Source of the DNA: Pusillimonas sp044464525
GTDB taxonomy: Bacteria > Pseudomonadota > Gammaproteobacteria > Burkholderiales > Burkholderiaceae_B
DNA: 64,000 nt
Reading direction: 5' to 3'
Assembly: GCF_044464525.1 (NCBI RefSeq)
Contig: NZ_JBIQLE010000002.1
Span: forward strand, 62,001 to 126,000
Part shown: piece by piece, positions 50,782-59,615 of the stretch
Numbering within the stretch: position 1 is the stretch's first letter
Layout of the letters: each line of letters starts with the position of its first letter
Notes under the pieces: generated by a model
Told to the model about the DNA's origin: nothing
The model's input: only the letters and a program-made list of their open reading frames with translations
Databases searched by the model: none
Made by a program: the position numbers and the translations under genes

Positions 50782-51729
50782 ATGACACTGACGGAATTGA
50801 AATACATCGTCGCGGTAGCGCGCGAAAGGCATTTTGGTCGGGCTGCCGACGCCTGTTTCGTCAGCCAGCCGACTTTATCCGTCGCCATCCGCAAGCTCGA
50901 GGATGAACTGGGCGTCGTCCTGTTCGAGCGCGGCGGCGCCGAGGTGGGGGTCACGCCCATCGGCCTGAAGGTCGTGACCCAGGCCCAGCGCGTGCTCGAA
51001 GAGGCGACCAACCTCAAGGAAATTGCGCGGCAGGGCCATGACCCGCTTGAGGGCCCCTTGAGGGTAGGGGTGATCTACACCATTGGCCCCTACCTGCTTC
51101 CAAAGTTGGTGCCGGCCCAGATTGAAGTCACTCCGCAAATGCCGCTGGTGCTGCAGGAAAATTTCACCACGCGCTTGCTCGAGCTTCTGCGGCAAGGTGA
51201 AATTGATTGCGCCATCGTCGCGCTTCCCATTCCGGATGCGGGGCTTATGGTGCAGCCTCTTTACGACGAACCTTTTTTGGTGGCGGTGCCCAAAGGCCAT
51301 CCCTGGGCGCGCGTGGAACAGGTCAGCTCCGCCGCGCTGAAGGAGGAAACCATGCTGTTGCTTGGAGCCGGCCATTGTTTCCGTGACCAGGTGCTTGAGG
51401 TATGCCCCGAGCTGTCGCGGTTCTCGGCCTCCAGCGAAGGGATACAGCGCACTTTCGAAGGCTCGTCGCTTGAAACGATACGCCATATGGTGGCGGCCGG
51501 GGTGGGCATTACCGTATTGCCGGCCAGCGCGATCGGCGCCGGCGTTCCCAAGCACGACCTGCTGGCCTATATACCTTTCAAAAAGCCCGTGCCAGACCGT
51601 CGCGTGGTGCTGGTATGGCGCAAAAGCTTCCCACGGCCAACAGCGATTCAAGCATTGATCAAGGCAATTCAGCGCACCGAATTAGCGGGGGTTCGATATC
51701 TGGAAGAACCTTCCGACGTGGTATCCTGA
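50782..51729 (+). CDS. oxyR: OxyR peroxide-sensing regulator
   Basis: A 315-residue LysR-type regulator. The helix-turn-helix is in residues 1-60 (FGRAADACFVSQPTLSVAIR). The redox pair is at Cys199 and Cys208 (GHCFRDQVLEVC), the same numbers as in E. coli, so it should form a disulfide on H2O2 exposure. dps lies only 33 bases downstream, making a co-transcribed oxyR-dps pair likely. No divergent OxyR-controlled gene is present. Confidence 0.96.
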   Translation: MTLTELKYIVAVARERHFGRAADACFVSQPTLSVAIRKLEDELGVVLFERGGAEVGVTPIGLKVVTQAQRVLEEATNLKEIARQGHDPLEGPLRVGVIYTIGPYLLPKLVPAQIEVTPQMPLVLQENFTTRLLELLRQGEIDCAIVALPIPDAGLMVQPLYDEPFLVAVPKGHPWARVEQVSSAALKEETMLLLGAGHCFRDQVLEVCPELSRFSASSEGIQRTFEGSSLETIRHMVAAGVGITVLPASAIGAGVPKHDLLAYIPFKKPVPDRRVVLVWRKSFPRPTAIQALIKAIQRTELAGVRYLEEPSDVVS

Positions 51730-51762
51730 ATCTGTCGTCAACTACACAAATGGAGCTGCACA

Positions 51763-52275
51763 ATGGCAAAGGCAACACGCAAGTCTTCAAGTAAAACCGA
51801 CAAAGGCATCGCAATCGATATCGGCATCAGCGCCAAAGATCGTGAGGCGGTTGCGCACGAGCTTTCCAAGATGCTCGCCGACTCATACACGCTTTACCTT
51901 ACAACCCACAATTTTCACTGGAACGTCACCGGGCCCCTGTTCAATACCCTCCATGAAATGTTCATGACCCAGTACACCGAGCAGTGGCAGGCAATCGACG
52001 AAATAGCCGAACGCATCCGTGCGCTGGGCCATTACGCGCCAGGCACCTACGCCCAGTACGGCAAACTGGCATCCATCGCGGCGCCCGAAGACGTGCCCCA
52101 AGCAGACGAGATGGTGCATTTCCTCGTCAAGGGCAACGAAGCCGTGGCCAAAACGGCACGCGCAGCACTCGAGCGCGCAGAAGACGCCAAAGACGCACCG
52201 ACGGTCGATCTTCTTACCCGTCGCCTCGACGTTCACGAAAAGAACGCCTGGATGCTGCGCAGCTTGCTGCAATAG
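51763..52275 (+). CDS. dps: Dps-family ferroxidase/DNA protection protein
   Basis: A 170-residue member of the Dps family. It has THNFHWNVTGPLF with ferroxidase-site His, then LHEMFMTQYTEQWQAIDEIAERIRAL (shown in part: TEQWQAIDEIAERI) and a Lys/Arg/Ser-rich N-terminal tail of about 15 residues suited to DNA binding. It stores iron and protects DNA from oxidative damage. GGAG lies 8 bases before the ATG. Position right after oxyR supports peroxide control. Confidence 0.93.
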   Translation: MAKATRKSSSKTDKGIAIDIGISAKDREAVAHELSKMLADSYTLYLTTHNFHWNVTGPLFNTLHEMFMTQYTEQWQAIDEIAERIRALGHYAPGTYAQYGKLASIAAPEDVPQADEMVHFLVKGNEAVAKTARAALERAEDAKDAPTVDLLTRRLDVHEKNAWMLRSLLQ

Positions 52276-52301
52276 CTTTCATATCATCCGTTTCGCAATT
52301 C

Positions 52302-53132
52302 ATGAATCAAGAACTTACCTTAGGCTTCATCGGCGGAGGCAATATGGCCTCCGCACTTGCGTCAGGCCTGATCGGAAAGCGCTGCGGCGCATCCGACGTA
52401 CACGTCATCGACATTGACCCGGACGCGTTGGCGCGCTGGCGCGAACAGGGCGTCAGTACCGCAGCGGCGCCGAACGATACATTATCCTCACGACGCGTCT
52501 GGATCTTCGCGGTCAAGCCCCAGGTCATGAAAGAAACCGTGGCGCAGTGCAGGCCGTTCTTGCGTCCCGACACCCTGGTCATCAGCATCGCCGCCGGCAT
52601 CGATAGCGGAACGCTGGCACGCTGGCTTGGCGGCGACACACCCTGGACACGACTGATACGCAGCATGCCCAACACTCCGTCGCTTATCGGGGCAGGGGCG
52701 ACCGGCCTGCTGGCGTTGCCAGGAGTTTCCGAAGATGACCGCGCAGTGGCGCAACTTTTGTTCAAAGCGGTGGGCGAGTTCATCTGGGTCGATGATGACA
52801 CGCAGCTTGACGCCGTCACCGCCTTGTCTGGCAGCGGGCCGGCCTATGTATTCCTCTTTCTCGAGGCGCTGATCCAGGGCGGGCTTGATCTTGGCCTCAA
52901 TGCCGAACAATCGCGCAAGTTGGCCCTGGCAACCTTGCATGGGGCAACAGAATTGGCGGCCTTGTCGCCAGAGTCGCCCGCCACATTGCGCGAAAGGGTA
53001 ACTTCCAAGGGCGGCACCACAGCCGCCGCGTTGGCAGTATTCGAACAACAAGGTTTTGCGCCCCTGGTTCGGCAGGCCATGCGTTCGGCCTACGAGCGCG
53101 CCGGCGAACTGGCCACCGAACTTTCAAAATAA
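52302..53132 (+). CDS. proC: Pyrroline-5-carboxylate reductase
   Basis: A 276-residue ProC, the last step of proline synthesis. Rossmann FIGGGNMASALASGL, VKPQVMKETV, RSMPNTPSLIGAGATGL, and the signature segment ALSGSGPAYVFLFLEAL are present. ATG 52302 lies 26 bases after dps. It converges with the GST gene, only two bases between their stops. Confidence 0.96.
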   Translation: MNQELTLGFIGGGNMASALASGLIGKRCGASDVHVIDIDPDALARWREQGVSTAAAPNDTLSSRRVWIFAVKPQVMKETVAQCRPFLRPDTLVISIAAGIDSGTLARWLGGDTPWTRLIRSMPNTPSLIGAGATGLLALPGVSEDDRAVAQLLFKAVGEFIWVDDDTQLDAVTALSGSGPAYVFLFLEALIQGGLDLGLNAEQSRKLALATLHGATELAALSPESPATLRERVTSKGGTTAAALAVFEQQGFAPLVRQAMRSAYERAGELATELSK

Positions 53133-53134
53133 GT

Positions 53135-53743
53135 TTAGACCAAACCCTGCTTCTTCAGCGCAGTCTGGGCGCCTGGATCGGCATCCATGCGCTCCATGAA
53201 CCGCTTCAGATTGTGCAGGTTCGACAGGTCGAGTTTTTTAATACGAGCCCAAAGGCCCACCACATACAGATAAGGGTCTGCAATGGAGCGTTTGCCGGCG
53301 ATCCAATCTTTTCCTTCAAGCTGCTTGTCGACAACGCCGAACAGGAAGCGCAGGCGCTCTGAGGTTTTCTCGAGCAGTAAATTTTGTATATCGGCATCGT
53401 CGGTATACGCTTGCACGCCGAACATCATCGAGAAGGTGCGGTGCAGGTCGGAGTTCGCGAAGTTGAGCCAGCGGCGCACCTCGGTACGCTCGACAATGTC
53501 CGCGCCGTGCAGGCCTGCGTCGGGATGAAGCTCGTTAAGATACTCAAGGATGGCGACGGTTTGCGTCAGCACCAGGTCTCCGTCTTTAAGAACCGGCACG
53601 GAACCCAAGGGATTAAGCTGAAGGAAGTCGGGTTGCTTAAGGGCATCGCGTTCAACCGACTCGGTTTCGTACGACAGCCCCATCCATTCCAGCACGATTT
53701 GCGTGACCAAAGGGCAGGCGCCGGTCAGATAATACAGTTTCAT
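53135..53743 (-). CDS. Beta-class glutathione S-transferase
   Basis: A 202-residue GST. Residue 10 is Cys (GACPLVTQIVLEW), the active-site position of beta-class bacterial enzymes. The thioredoxin-like domain continues PLGSVPVLKDGDLVLTQTVAILEYL, and the C-terminal helical domain carries KRSIADPYLYVVG. It conjugates or reduces electrophiles with glutathione in the cytoplasm or periplasm. It has a clear CDS of usual length and stands alone between proC and the peptidase. Confidence 0.93.
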   Translation of the reverse strand: MKLYYLTGACPLVTQIVLEWMGLSYETESVERDALKQPDFLQLNPLGSVPVLKDGDLVLTQTVAILEYLNELHPDAGLHGADIVERTEVRRWLNFANSDLHRTFSMMFGVQAYTDDADIQNLLLEKTSERLRFLFGVVDKQLEGKDWIAGKRSIADPYLYVVGLWARIKKLDLSNLHNLKRFMERMDADPGAQTALKKQGLV

Positions 53744-53778
53744 TTTCTCTCCTGTGGTTTGCGGTGGGCGCTTATCGA

Positions 53779-55686
53779 TTATTTAAGATGGACATCAAGA
53801 AAGCGCGCCATCCGATGGTAGAACTCGAATTTGTTTTCGTCATTATGGAACCCGTGGCCCTCATTATCCTTGACGATGTATTCCACGTCGATGCCCCGGG
53901 CCTGCAGGGCGGCCACCATTTGGTCGCTCTCATCCTTGTTGACGCGTGGATCGTGAGCCCCCTGCGCGATAAGCAACGGAGTCTTGATTCGATCGGCGTT
54001 CAAAGCCGGTGAGGTGGCCTCGAGGCGTTCACGGTCGGCCTCCGGGTCGCCCACCATCTGGTGCATTTTTTCCAGCATGGGCTTCCAATACGGCGGGATG
54101 GTGTTCAAGAAAGTGAGCAGGTTGGACACCCCCACGTAATCGATGGCCGCCGCGTACAGTTCGGGCGTATATGTAATGCCTGCCAGTGTCGCATAGCCGC
54201 CATAGCTTCCGCCATAGATTGCGATGCGGGACGGGTCGGCAATACCCTGGTCAATCATCCACTGGACGCCGTCGGTGACGTCATCCTGCATGGACAGCCC
54301 CCATTGCCCGAAACTGCTTTCCCAAAAAGCGCGGCCGTAGCCGGTGGAGCCGCGAAAGTTCATTTGCAGCACGGCGTAGCCACGATTGGCCAGGAACTGC
54401 GCCTCGGGATTGAAGCCCCAGCTATCGCGCGCCCAGGGGCCGCCATGCGGGTTGACAACGCAGGGCAGGGCGTGCGCCTCGCGTCCCAAGGGCAAAGTAA
54501 GGTAACCGTGTATCGTCAGGCCATCGCGGCTTGTGTATTGAATGGGCCTTACCACCGCCATATGCTCTTCGGGCAGGTCGGGATTTATGTCGGCCAACTT
54601 GTCCAGAGTGTCGAGTCGTGCATCGTAAATGTAGCGGCTGCCGGGCGTGCGGTCGTTATAGGCGGCGACGATGAACTTGTCTTCGGCGCGCGTGCTGCTT
54701 TGATACGCAACCTCGTAGCCCGGCAGATGGTTTTGAAGTCGCTCATGCCGTTCACGGCTTAATTCGTCGAAAAAATGATACGCGGGCTTGTCGGTTTGGT
54801 ACGCCGCCATCGTAAGCACTTTGCGCAAGCGCGAGTAGCCCGCCCCGTCCAGATCGACCTCGGAGTGTTCAAAGACAAGTTCTTCTACATCGGGCTTGGC
54901 CGGGTCGATGCGTGTCAACGCCAGCTTGTCGCGTCCCCGGTTGCTAAGGGCATAAAAACCCACATTGTCGAAGTCGAAAAACTGAGGTGAAACAGTGGTG
55001 CGGAAATCGGTTTGTATCAAGGGACGGAAATCGCTCTTTTCGTCTTCTCGATACAGGAACACCGTCTCGAGGCCATCGCTGGCGATGGCGGCGCGCACAC
55101 GCCCGGCATGGTCAGTTTGCCAACCCACGACATTGCCCGGGTTCTCGGCCACCAGCGTAAGTTCACCGTTGCGGATGTCGACCCTATAAACATCGAAAGC
55201 CTCGGGGTTGCGTCCGTTATGGCTGATCAGCATGTGATCGGGGTCGTCTTCAAGATCGTCTTCGATACTGGCGCGCACGCCGTCGAACGGGGTCAGGTCG
55301 GTAACGGCGCCTGTTTTCGTGTCGACTGCCAGCACGTGGAAGTTCTCATCGCCGTTAAAATCCTTTTCATAAATGACGGTGTGTTCGCCTTTCCAGAAAT
55401 ACCCGCTGATGTCGCGCTCGGTTTCCGCCGTGATGCGCCGGGCTTGTCCGGTGGGCCGACTACCGTCCAGCGCTTGAACAAAGACGTTCATGCGCGCGGG
55501 CTGCCCATCGATGGAAACGGGTTCCATGAACCCCAACATCGTCCCATCGTCCGACAATCTGAAATAACCCCGTGCCGGGTTGCGAAAAAATGTCTCGATG
55601 GGATAGATCGGGGGCACAGGCTGCGAGGAAGCTCCGTCTGGGACGAGGCCGATGCGAAAATAAAGATGGTCAAATAAAGAAAGCAT
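53779..55686 (-). CDS. S9-family prolyl oligopeptidase
   Basis: A 635-residue serine peptidase. The N-terminal beta-propeller is followed by the alpha/beta-hydrolase domain, with nucleophile GGSYGGYA, Asp in QGAHDPRVNK and His in NEGHGFHNDENK. NPHGGPWARDSWGFNPEAQFLANRGYAVLQMNFRGSTGYG (shown in part: NPHGGPWARDSWGF) gives the oxyanion loop. No signal peptide is present, so it should be cytoplasmic. ATG 55686 is chosen, with AGGG eight bases upstream; in-frame ATGs at 55707 and 55713 lack a site. Confidence 0.9.
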   Translation of the reverse strand: MLSLFDHLYFRIGLVPDGASSQPVPPIYPIETFFRNPARGYFRLSDDGTMLGFMEPVSIDGQPARMNVFVQALDGSRPTGQARRITAETERDISGYFWKGEHTVIYEKDFNGDENFHVLAVDTKTGAVTDLTPFDGVRASIEDDLEDDPDHMLISHNGRNPEAFDVYRVDIRNGELTLVAENPGNVVGWQTDHAGRVRAAIASDGLETVFLYREDEKSDFRPLIQTDFRTTVSPQFFDFDNVGFYALSNRGRDKLALTRIDPAKPDVEELVFEHSEVDLDGAGYSRLRKVLTMAAYQTDKPAYHFFDELSRERHERLQNHLPGYEVAYQSSTRAEDKFIVAAYNDRTPGSRYIYDARLDTLDKLADINPDLPEEHMAVVRPIQYTSRDGLTIHGYLTLPLGREAHALPCVVNPHGGPWARDSWGFNPEAQFLANRGYAVLQMNFRGSTGYGRAFWESSFGQWGLSMQDDVTDGVQWMIDQGIADPSRIAIYGGSYGGYATLAGITYTPELYAAAIDYVGVSNLLTFLNTIPPYWKPMLEKMHQMVGDPEADRERLEATSPALNADRIKTPLLIAQGAHDPRVNKDESDQMVAALQARGIDVEYIVKDNEGHGFHNDENKFEFYHRMARFLDVHLK

Positions 55687-55777
55687 GAGAAAACCCTGAA
55701 AGTGCATAGACATTACTATATCGGCTTGAACACGCGCTGCATACGTTTCCCTTTCTTTCATCACCATTTGCCATTCC

Positions 55778-56548
55778 ATGCAAGCCCCTGATTTTTCTCT
55801 TTCCGGCAAGACAGCCCTTATCACGGGCTCGACCGGCGGCCTGGGTTTTGAGATCGCCAAGGCCTACGCCGCAAGTGGCGCGCGGGTAATCGTCAACGGC
55901 CGCACACAAGATCGCGTCATGCTTGCGGTGAGCGCCATAAACGAAGCCGGAGGGCAGGCGGTTCCGCTGGTGTACGACGTCGGCGACCTGAAGGCGCAGG
56001 CTTCGGCCTTCGAGCAGGCTTGCAGGCAAATCGGCACGCCCGACATTCTGGTCAACAACGTCGGCATCCGCTTGCGTAAAAGCCTCAGCGAATCGAAACT
56101 TGAAGAAATCCAGACTCTAATCCACGTCGATCTGATCGCGGCAATGCACCTTTCCAAACTGGCGGCCGCGCGCATGAGAGATAATCAGCTCGCAGGGCGC
56201 ATCATTACGCTGACCTCCATCGCAGATCGCGTTGCGCGCCCGGGTGACGCCGCCTACGCTGTAGCCAAGCACGGCCTGGCGGGCCTGGTAAAGGCGCTTG
56301 CCGTGGAATACGGCCCCCATGGCATTACCAGCAACGGCATTGCACCCGGCACTTTCGCCACCGAAAGCAATGCCAGGCTTGCCAGCGACCCCATCGAAGG
56401 GCCGCGCGTATTGGGTCGCAACCCGCTCCAGCGCTGGGCGCAGCCTGGCGAAATAGCCGGCGCCGCCGTCTTCCTGGCTTCGTCTGCAGCCTCTTACGTC
56501 AATGGCCACATCCTGGTGGTGGATGGCGGTTTTTCTATTGCGTTTTAA
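55778..56548 (+). CDS. SDR-family oxidoreductase
   Basis: A 256-residue classical short-chain dehydrogenase/reductase. The nucleotide site is TGSTGGLGFEIA, NNVGIR replaces the usual NNAG, the catalytic Ser is in LTSIAD, and Tyr-Lys in YAVAKHG. The substrate is not known; similarity to gluconate 5-dehydrogenase or 3-oxoacyl-ACP reductase is only general. Its start lies 91 bases from the divergent peptidase, and epd follows after 15 bases. Confidence 0.88.
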   Translation: MQAPDFSLSGKTALITGSTGGLGFEIAKAYAASGARVIVNGRTQDRVMLAVSAINEAGGQAVPLVYDVGDLKAQASAFEQACRQIGTPDILVNNVGIRLRKSLSESKLEEIQTLIHVDLIAAMHLSKLAAARMRDNQLAGRIITLTSIADRVARPGDAAYAVAKHGLAGLVKALAVEYGPHGITSNGIAPGTFATESNARLASDPIEGPRVLGRNPLQRWAQPGEIAGAAVFLASSAASYVNGHILVVDGGFSIAF

Positions 56549-56563
56549 AGATGGACTTTTGAC

Positions 56564-57640
56564 ATGAACACACCGTTTCGCCTGGCCATAAATGGGTACG
56601 GCCGTATCGGACGCTGCTTTCTGCGCGCTCTATACGAGTCGCCGCTGATCGACCGCTTTCGCGTCGTCGCCATCAACGAGCCGGCTGACCTGGACACCAT
56701 GACCTACCTGACGCGTTTTGACTCCACCCACGGCGTCTTCCACGGCAAGGTGGAGCAGGGCGCGCAAAGCATGCTGATCGACGGGCACGAAATCGCAGTC
56801 ACCCATGCAAGCACGCCCGAAGAAGTGGATTGGCCCGGGCTGGGCATTGACATGCTGATTGAATGCTCGGGCCGTTACGGAACCCGCGGGCAATTGCAGC
56901 GTTTCATCGACGCCGGCGTACCGCGTTTATTGCTTTCACATCCCGGCGCCAGTGCCACCGACGTTGACGCCACCGTGGTGTACGGCATCAATCATCAAAA
57001 GTTGACCGGGCACGAGCGTATTGTCTCCAACGCATCGTGCACCACCAACGCGATCGTGCCGGTGTTGAATCTGCTGCACGGTTCCTTCGGTGTCGAACAG
57101 GCTTTCCTGACCACCTTGCATTCCGTGATGAATGACCAGCCCCTGATCGACGGCTACCACAACTCCGACTTGCGGCTCACCCGCTCGGCGATGCAATCCT
57201 TTGTTCCCGTCGCCACCGGGCTGGCCAAAGGGGTGGAACGGCTGCTGCCCGAGCTTGCCGGTCGCATCCAGGCCAAGGCCATTCGGGTTCCCACCCTGAA
57301 CGTCTCGGCCATCGATCTCATGTTCCAGACCCAAGCCGATGTGGGCGTTGCGGAAATCAACGCGCTTATGCGCCAAGCCGCAAAAAATGCGCCCGATTAC
57401 ATTGCTTACTCTGATCAGCCCCACGCATCGGTAGACTTCAACCATGACCCGCACTCGGCCATCTTCGACGGCAGCCAGACGCGGCTCTGCGGCTCGCGCA
57501 TGGCCAACACTCTGGTGTGGTTCGACAACGAATGGGGGTTCACCAATCGCCTGCTCGACGTTACCGCCATCTGGAGCCGGCTGCTGGACGAGCAAAGGGA
57601 AACCCGGCCCACCGGCAAAAGCGAAAGCGAAAGCGTATAG
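56564..57640 (+). CDS. epd: Erythrose-4-phosphate dehydrogenase
   Basis: A 358-residue GAPDH-family enzyme. Rossmann INGYGRIGRCFLRALYE, catalytic Cys in SNASCTTNAIVP and FNHDPHSAIFDGSQTR with LVWFDNEWGFTNRLLD point to Epd rather than GapA; the segment HSVMNDQPLIDGYHNSDLRL is close to E. coli Epd. Epd makes 4-phosphoerythronate for pyridoxal phosphate synthesis. A GAPDH role cannot be ruled out by sequence alone. It is followed by fumC, with no pgk or tkt close by. Confidence 0.82.
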   Translation: MNTPFRLAINGYGRIGRCFLRALYESPLIDRFRVVAINEPADLDTMTYLTRFDSTHGVFHGKVEQGAQSMLIDGHEIAVTHASTPEEVDWPGLGIDMLIECSGRYGTRGQLQRFIDAGVPRLLLSHPGASATDVDATVVYGINHQKLTGHERIVSNASCTTNAIVPVLNLLHGSFGVEQAFLTTLHSVMNDQPLIDGYHNSDLRLTRSAMQSFVPVATGLAKGVERLLPELAGRIQAKAIRVPTLNVSAIDLMFQTQADVGVAEINALMRQAAKNAPDYIAYSDQPHASVDFNHDPHSAIFDGSQTRLCGSRMANTLVWFDNEWGFTNRLLDVTAIWSRLLDEQRETRPTGKSESESV

Positions 57641-57715
57641 TAATAAGTTCAATGGCGAGCCTTTCGTCGAGGTATTGCCTGTTTTCCAACACGCATCAAA
57701 CAGGAGCCCGCAGCA

Positions 57716-59110
57716 ATGGCCAGCACGCGCGTCGAAACCGATTCCATGGGAGAAATTGAAGTTCCCGCCGAGCGTTATTGGGGCGCTCAAACCCAGCGTT
57801 CAATCCATAACTTCCCTATCGGCGTGTCGCGGTTCAAATGGCAGCCGCCCATCATCCGGGCCCTTGGCATCCTCAAACGCGCCGCCGCCGAAGCCAACGC
57901 TGAAGTGGGCGAACTACCTCAAGACATCGCCGACCTTATCGTGCAGGCAGCCGACGAAGTTATCTCCGGCAAGCTTGATGAGCAGTTTCCATTGGTCGTG
58001 TTCCAGACCGGCTCAGGCACACAGTCAAATATGAACGCGAACGAGGTGATCTCCAATCGCGCCATCGAACTGGCCGGCGGGGCCATGGGCAGCAAAGCCC
58101 CGGTTCATCCCAACGATCACGTCAATCGCGGCCAGTCGTCCAACGACACCTTTCCCACCGCCATGCATATCGCCGTTGCGCAAGAACTCGAGCGCGACTT
58201 TTTCCCGGCGTTGCGCCAGCTTCGGTCCACCTTGCACGACAAAGCCCGTGAGTACGATCAGCTCGTCAAGACCGGCCGAACCCATTTGCAGGACGCCACT
58301 CCCATAACCCTCGGTCAGGAAATCGGCGGCTGGGTGGCGCAAATAGACTTCGGGCTTCAGGCGATAGAGGCCGCCTTGCCGGGTATCTACGACCTGGCCA
58401 TAGGCGGCACGGCCGTGGGCACCGGCCTGAATGCTCACCCGCGTTTCGGCGATACGGCCGCCGCCCGCATCGCGCAGATCACCGGCTTGCCGTTCAAGTC
58501 GGCCGACAATAAATTTTTTGCATTGTCTGCACACGACGCCCTGGCTAATCTGTCTTCCGCCTTGCGCCTGCTTGCCGGCGGGTTGTTTAAGATGGCCAAC
58601 GACGTTCGCTGGCTGGCCAGCGGCCCGCGTTGCGGCATTGGCGAGTTGGTCATCCCCGACAACGAACCGGGCTCTTCCATCATGCCCGGCAAGGTCAACC
58701 CGACCCAGTGCGAAGCGCTGACCATGGTCTGCGTCCAGGTGTTCGGCAACGATGCAACGGTTGCCTTTGCCGCGAGTCAGGGTAATTTCCAACTTAACGT
58801 GTATAAGCCCGTCATGGTTCACAACGTGCTCGAAAGCATTGCGCTACTGGCCGATGCAAGCCGTGCCTTCAATGATTATTGCGCCGTGGGGATCGAACCC
58901 AATCTTGAAGTGATCGAAGCCAATCTGCAGAAAAACCTCATGCTGGTCACGGCGCTAAACCGCCACATCGGCTACGACAAGGCGGCAGCCATCGCCAAGA
59001 AAGCCCAGAAAGAAGGGACCACGCTGCGCGAGGCCGCACTTGAGCTTGGACACGTCACCGCTGAGCAATATGAGCAATGGATCGTGCCCATTGACATGAC
59101 CCGCAACTAG
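57716..59110 (+). CDS. fumC: Class II fumarase
   Basis: A 464-residue fumarate hydratase, iron-independent, of the aspartase/fumarase superfamily. Signature GSSIMPGKVNPTQCE contains the catalytic Ser loop; TGSGTQSNMNANEV, HVNRGQSSNDTFPTA and TGRTHLQDATP are the other conserved regions. It interconverts fumarate and malate. Length equals the family norm. It lies 75 bases after epd and is followed by a small DUF488 gene. Confidence 0.97.
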   Translation: MASTRVETDSMGEIEVPAERYWGAQTQRSIHNFPIGVSRFKWQPPIIRALGILKRAAAEANAEVGELPQDIADLIVQAADEVISGKLDEQFPLVVFQTGSGTQSNMNANEVISNRAIELAGGAMGSKAPVHPNDHVNRGQSSNDTFPTAMHIAVAQELERDFFPALRQLRSTLHDKAREYDQLVKTGRTHLQDATPITLGQEIGGWVAQIDFGLQAIEAALPGIYDLAIGGTAVGTGLNAHPRFGDTAAARIAQITGLPFKSADNKFFALSAHDALANLSSALRLLAGGLFKMANDVRWLASGPRCGIGELVIPDNEPGSSIMPGKVNPTQCEALTMVCVQVFGNDATVAFAASQGNFQLNVYKPVMVHNVLESIALLADASRAFNDYCAVGIEPNLEVIEANLQKNLMLVTALNRHIGYDKAAAIAKKAQKEGTTLREAALELGHVTAEQYEQWIVPIDMTRN

Positions 59111-59137
59111 CGACGGCGAATCCCAGGAGGCCGGCAC

Positions 59138-59551
59138 ATGAAAATCAAGGTCGACATCAGGCGCGCCTATGAGAAAGCAGGCAAAAGCGAGGGCTACCGT
59201 GTATTGGTGGACCGCATATGGCCGCGCGGCATCTCTAAAGACGAATTGCATTTCGACACCTGGTGCAAAGATCTCGCTCCCAGTCCCGAGCTGCGTAAAT
59301 GGTTTGCCCATAAGGTAGAGAACTGGGATCGGTTCCGCAAGGATTACCAGGCGGAACTGCGCGGTGAAGATCAAAAGGAGCGCATCCGCCAGCTGGTCAA
59401 GGACGCCGGGGAATCACATATCACCCTGCTGTATGGCGCTCGTGACACCGAGCACAATCACGCTCTGATCCTGGCCGACGAAATTTCGCGCGTTGCGGCT
59501 TCCATGCGCAAATCAGCCAAAAGCGGCGGCGAAGCTAAAAAATCCGCGTAA
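59138..59551 (+). CDS. DUF488 (YeaO-type) protein
   Basis: A 137-residue cytoplasmic protein of the DUF488 family: RVLVDRIWPRGISKDELHFD, TWCKDLAPSPELRKWFAH and ITLLYGARDTEHNHALIL are conserved in YeaO relatives. The domain has no proven activity. A perfect AGGAGG precedes the ATG, so it should be well translated. The C-terminal 15 residues are a Lys/Ala/Ser tail. It is 27 bases after fumC. Confidence 0.85.
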   Translation: MKIKVDIRRAYEKAGKSEGYRVLVDRIWPRGISKDELHFDTWCKDLAPSPELRKWFAHKVENWDRFRKDYQAELRGEDQKERIRQLVKDAGESHITLLYGARDTEHNHALILADEISRVAASMRKSAKSGGEAKKSA

Positions 59552-59615
59552 GCGGCGGGTAAGGCTATACTGGGAACTGAAGGCGTTCGCGGGGCGCCGC
59601 ACATCGGAAGCCGCA

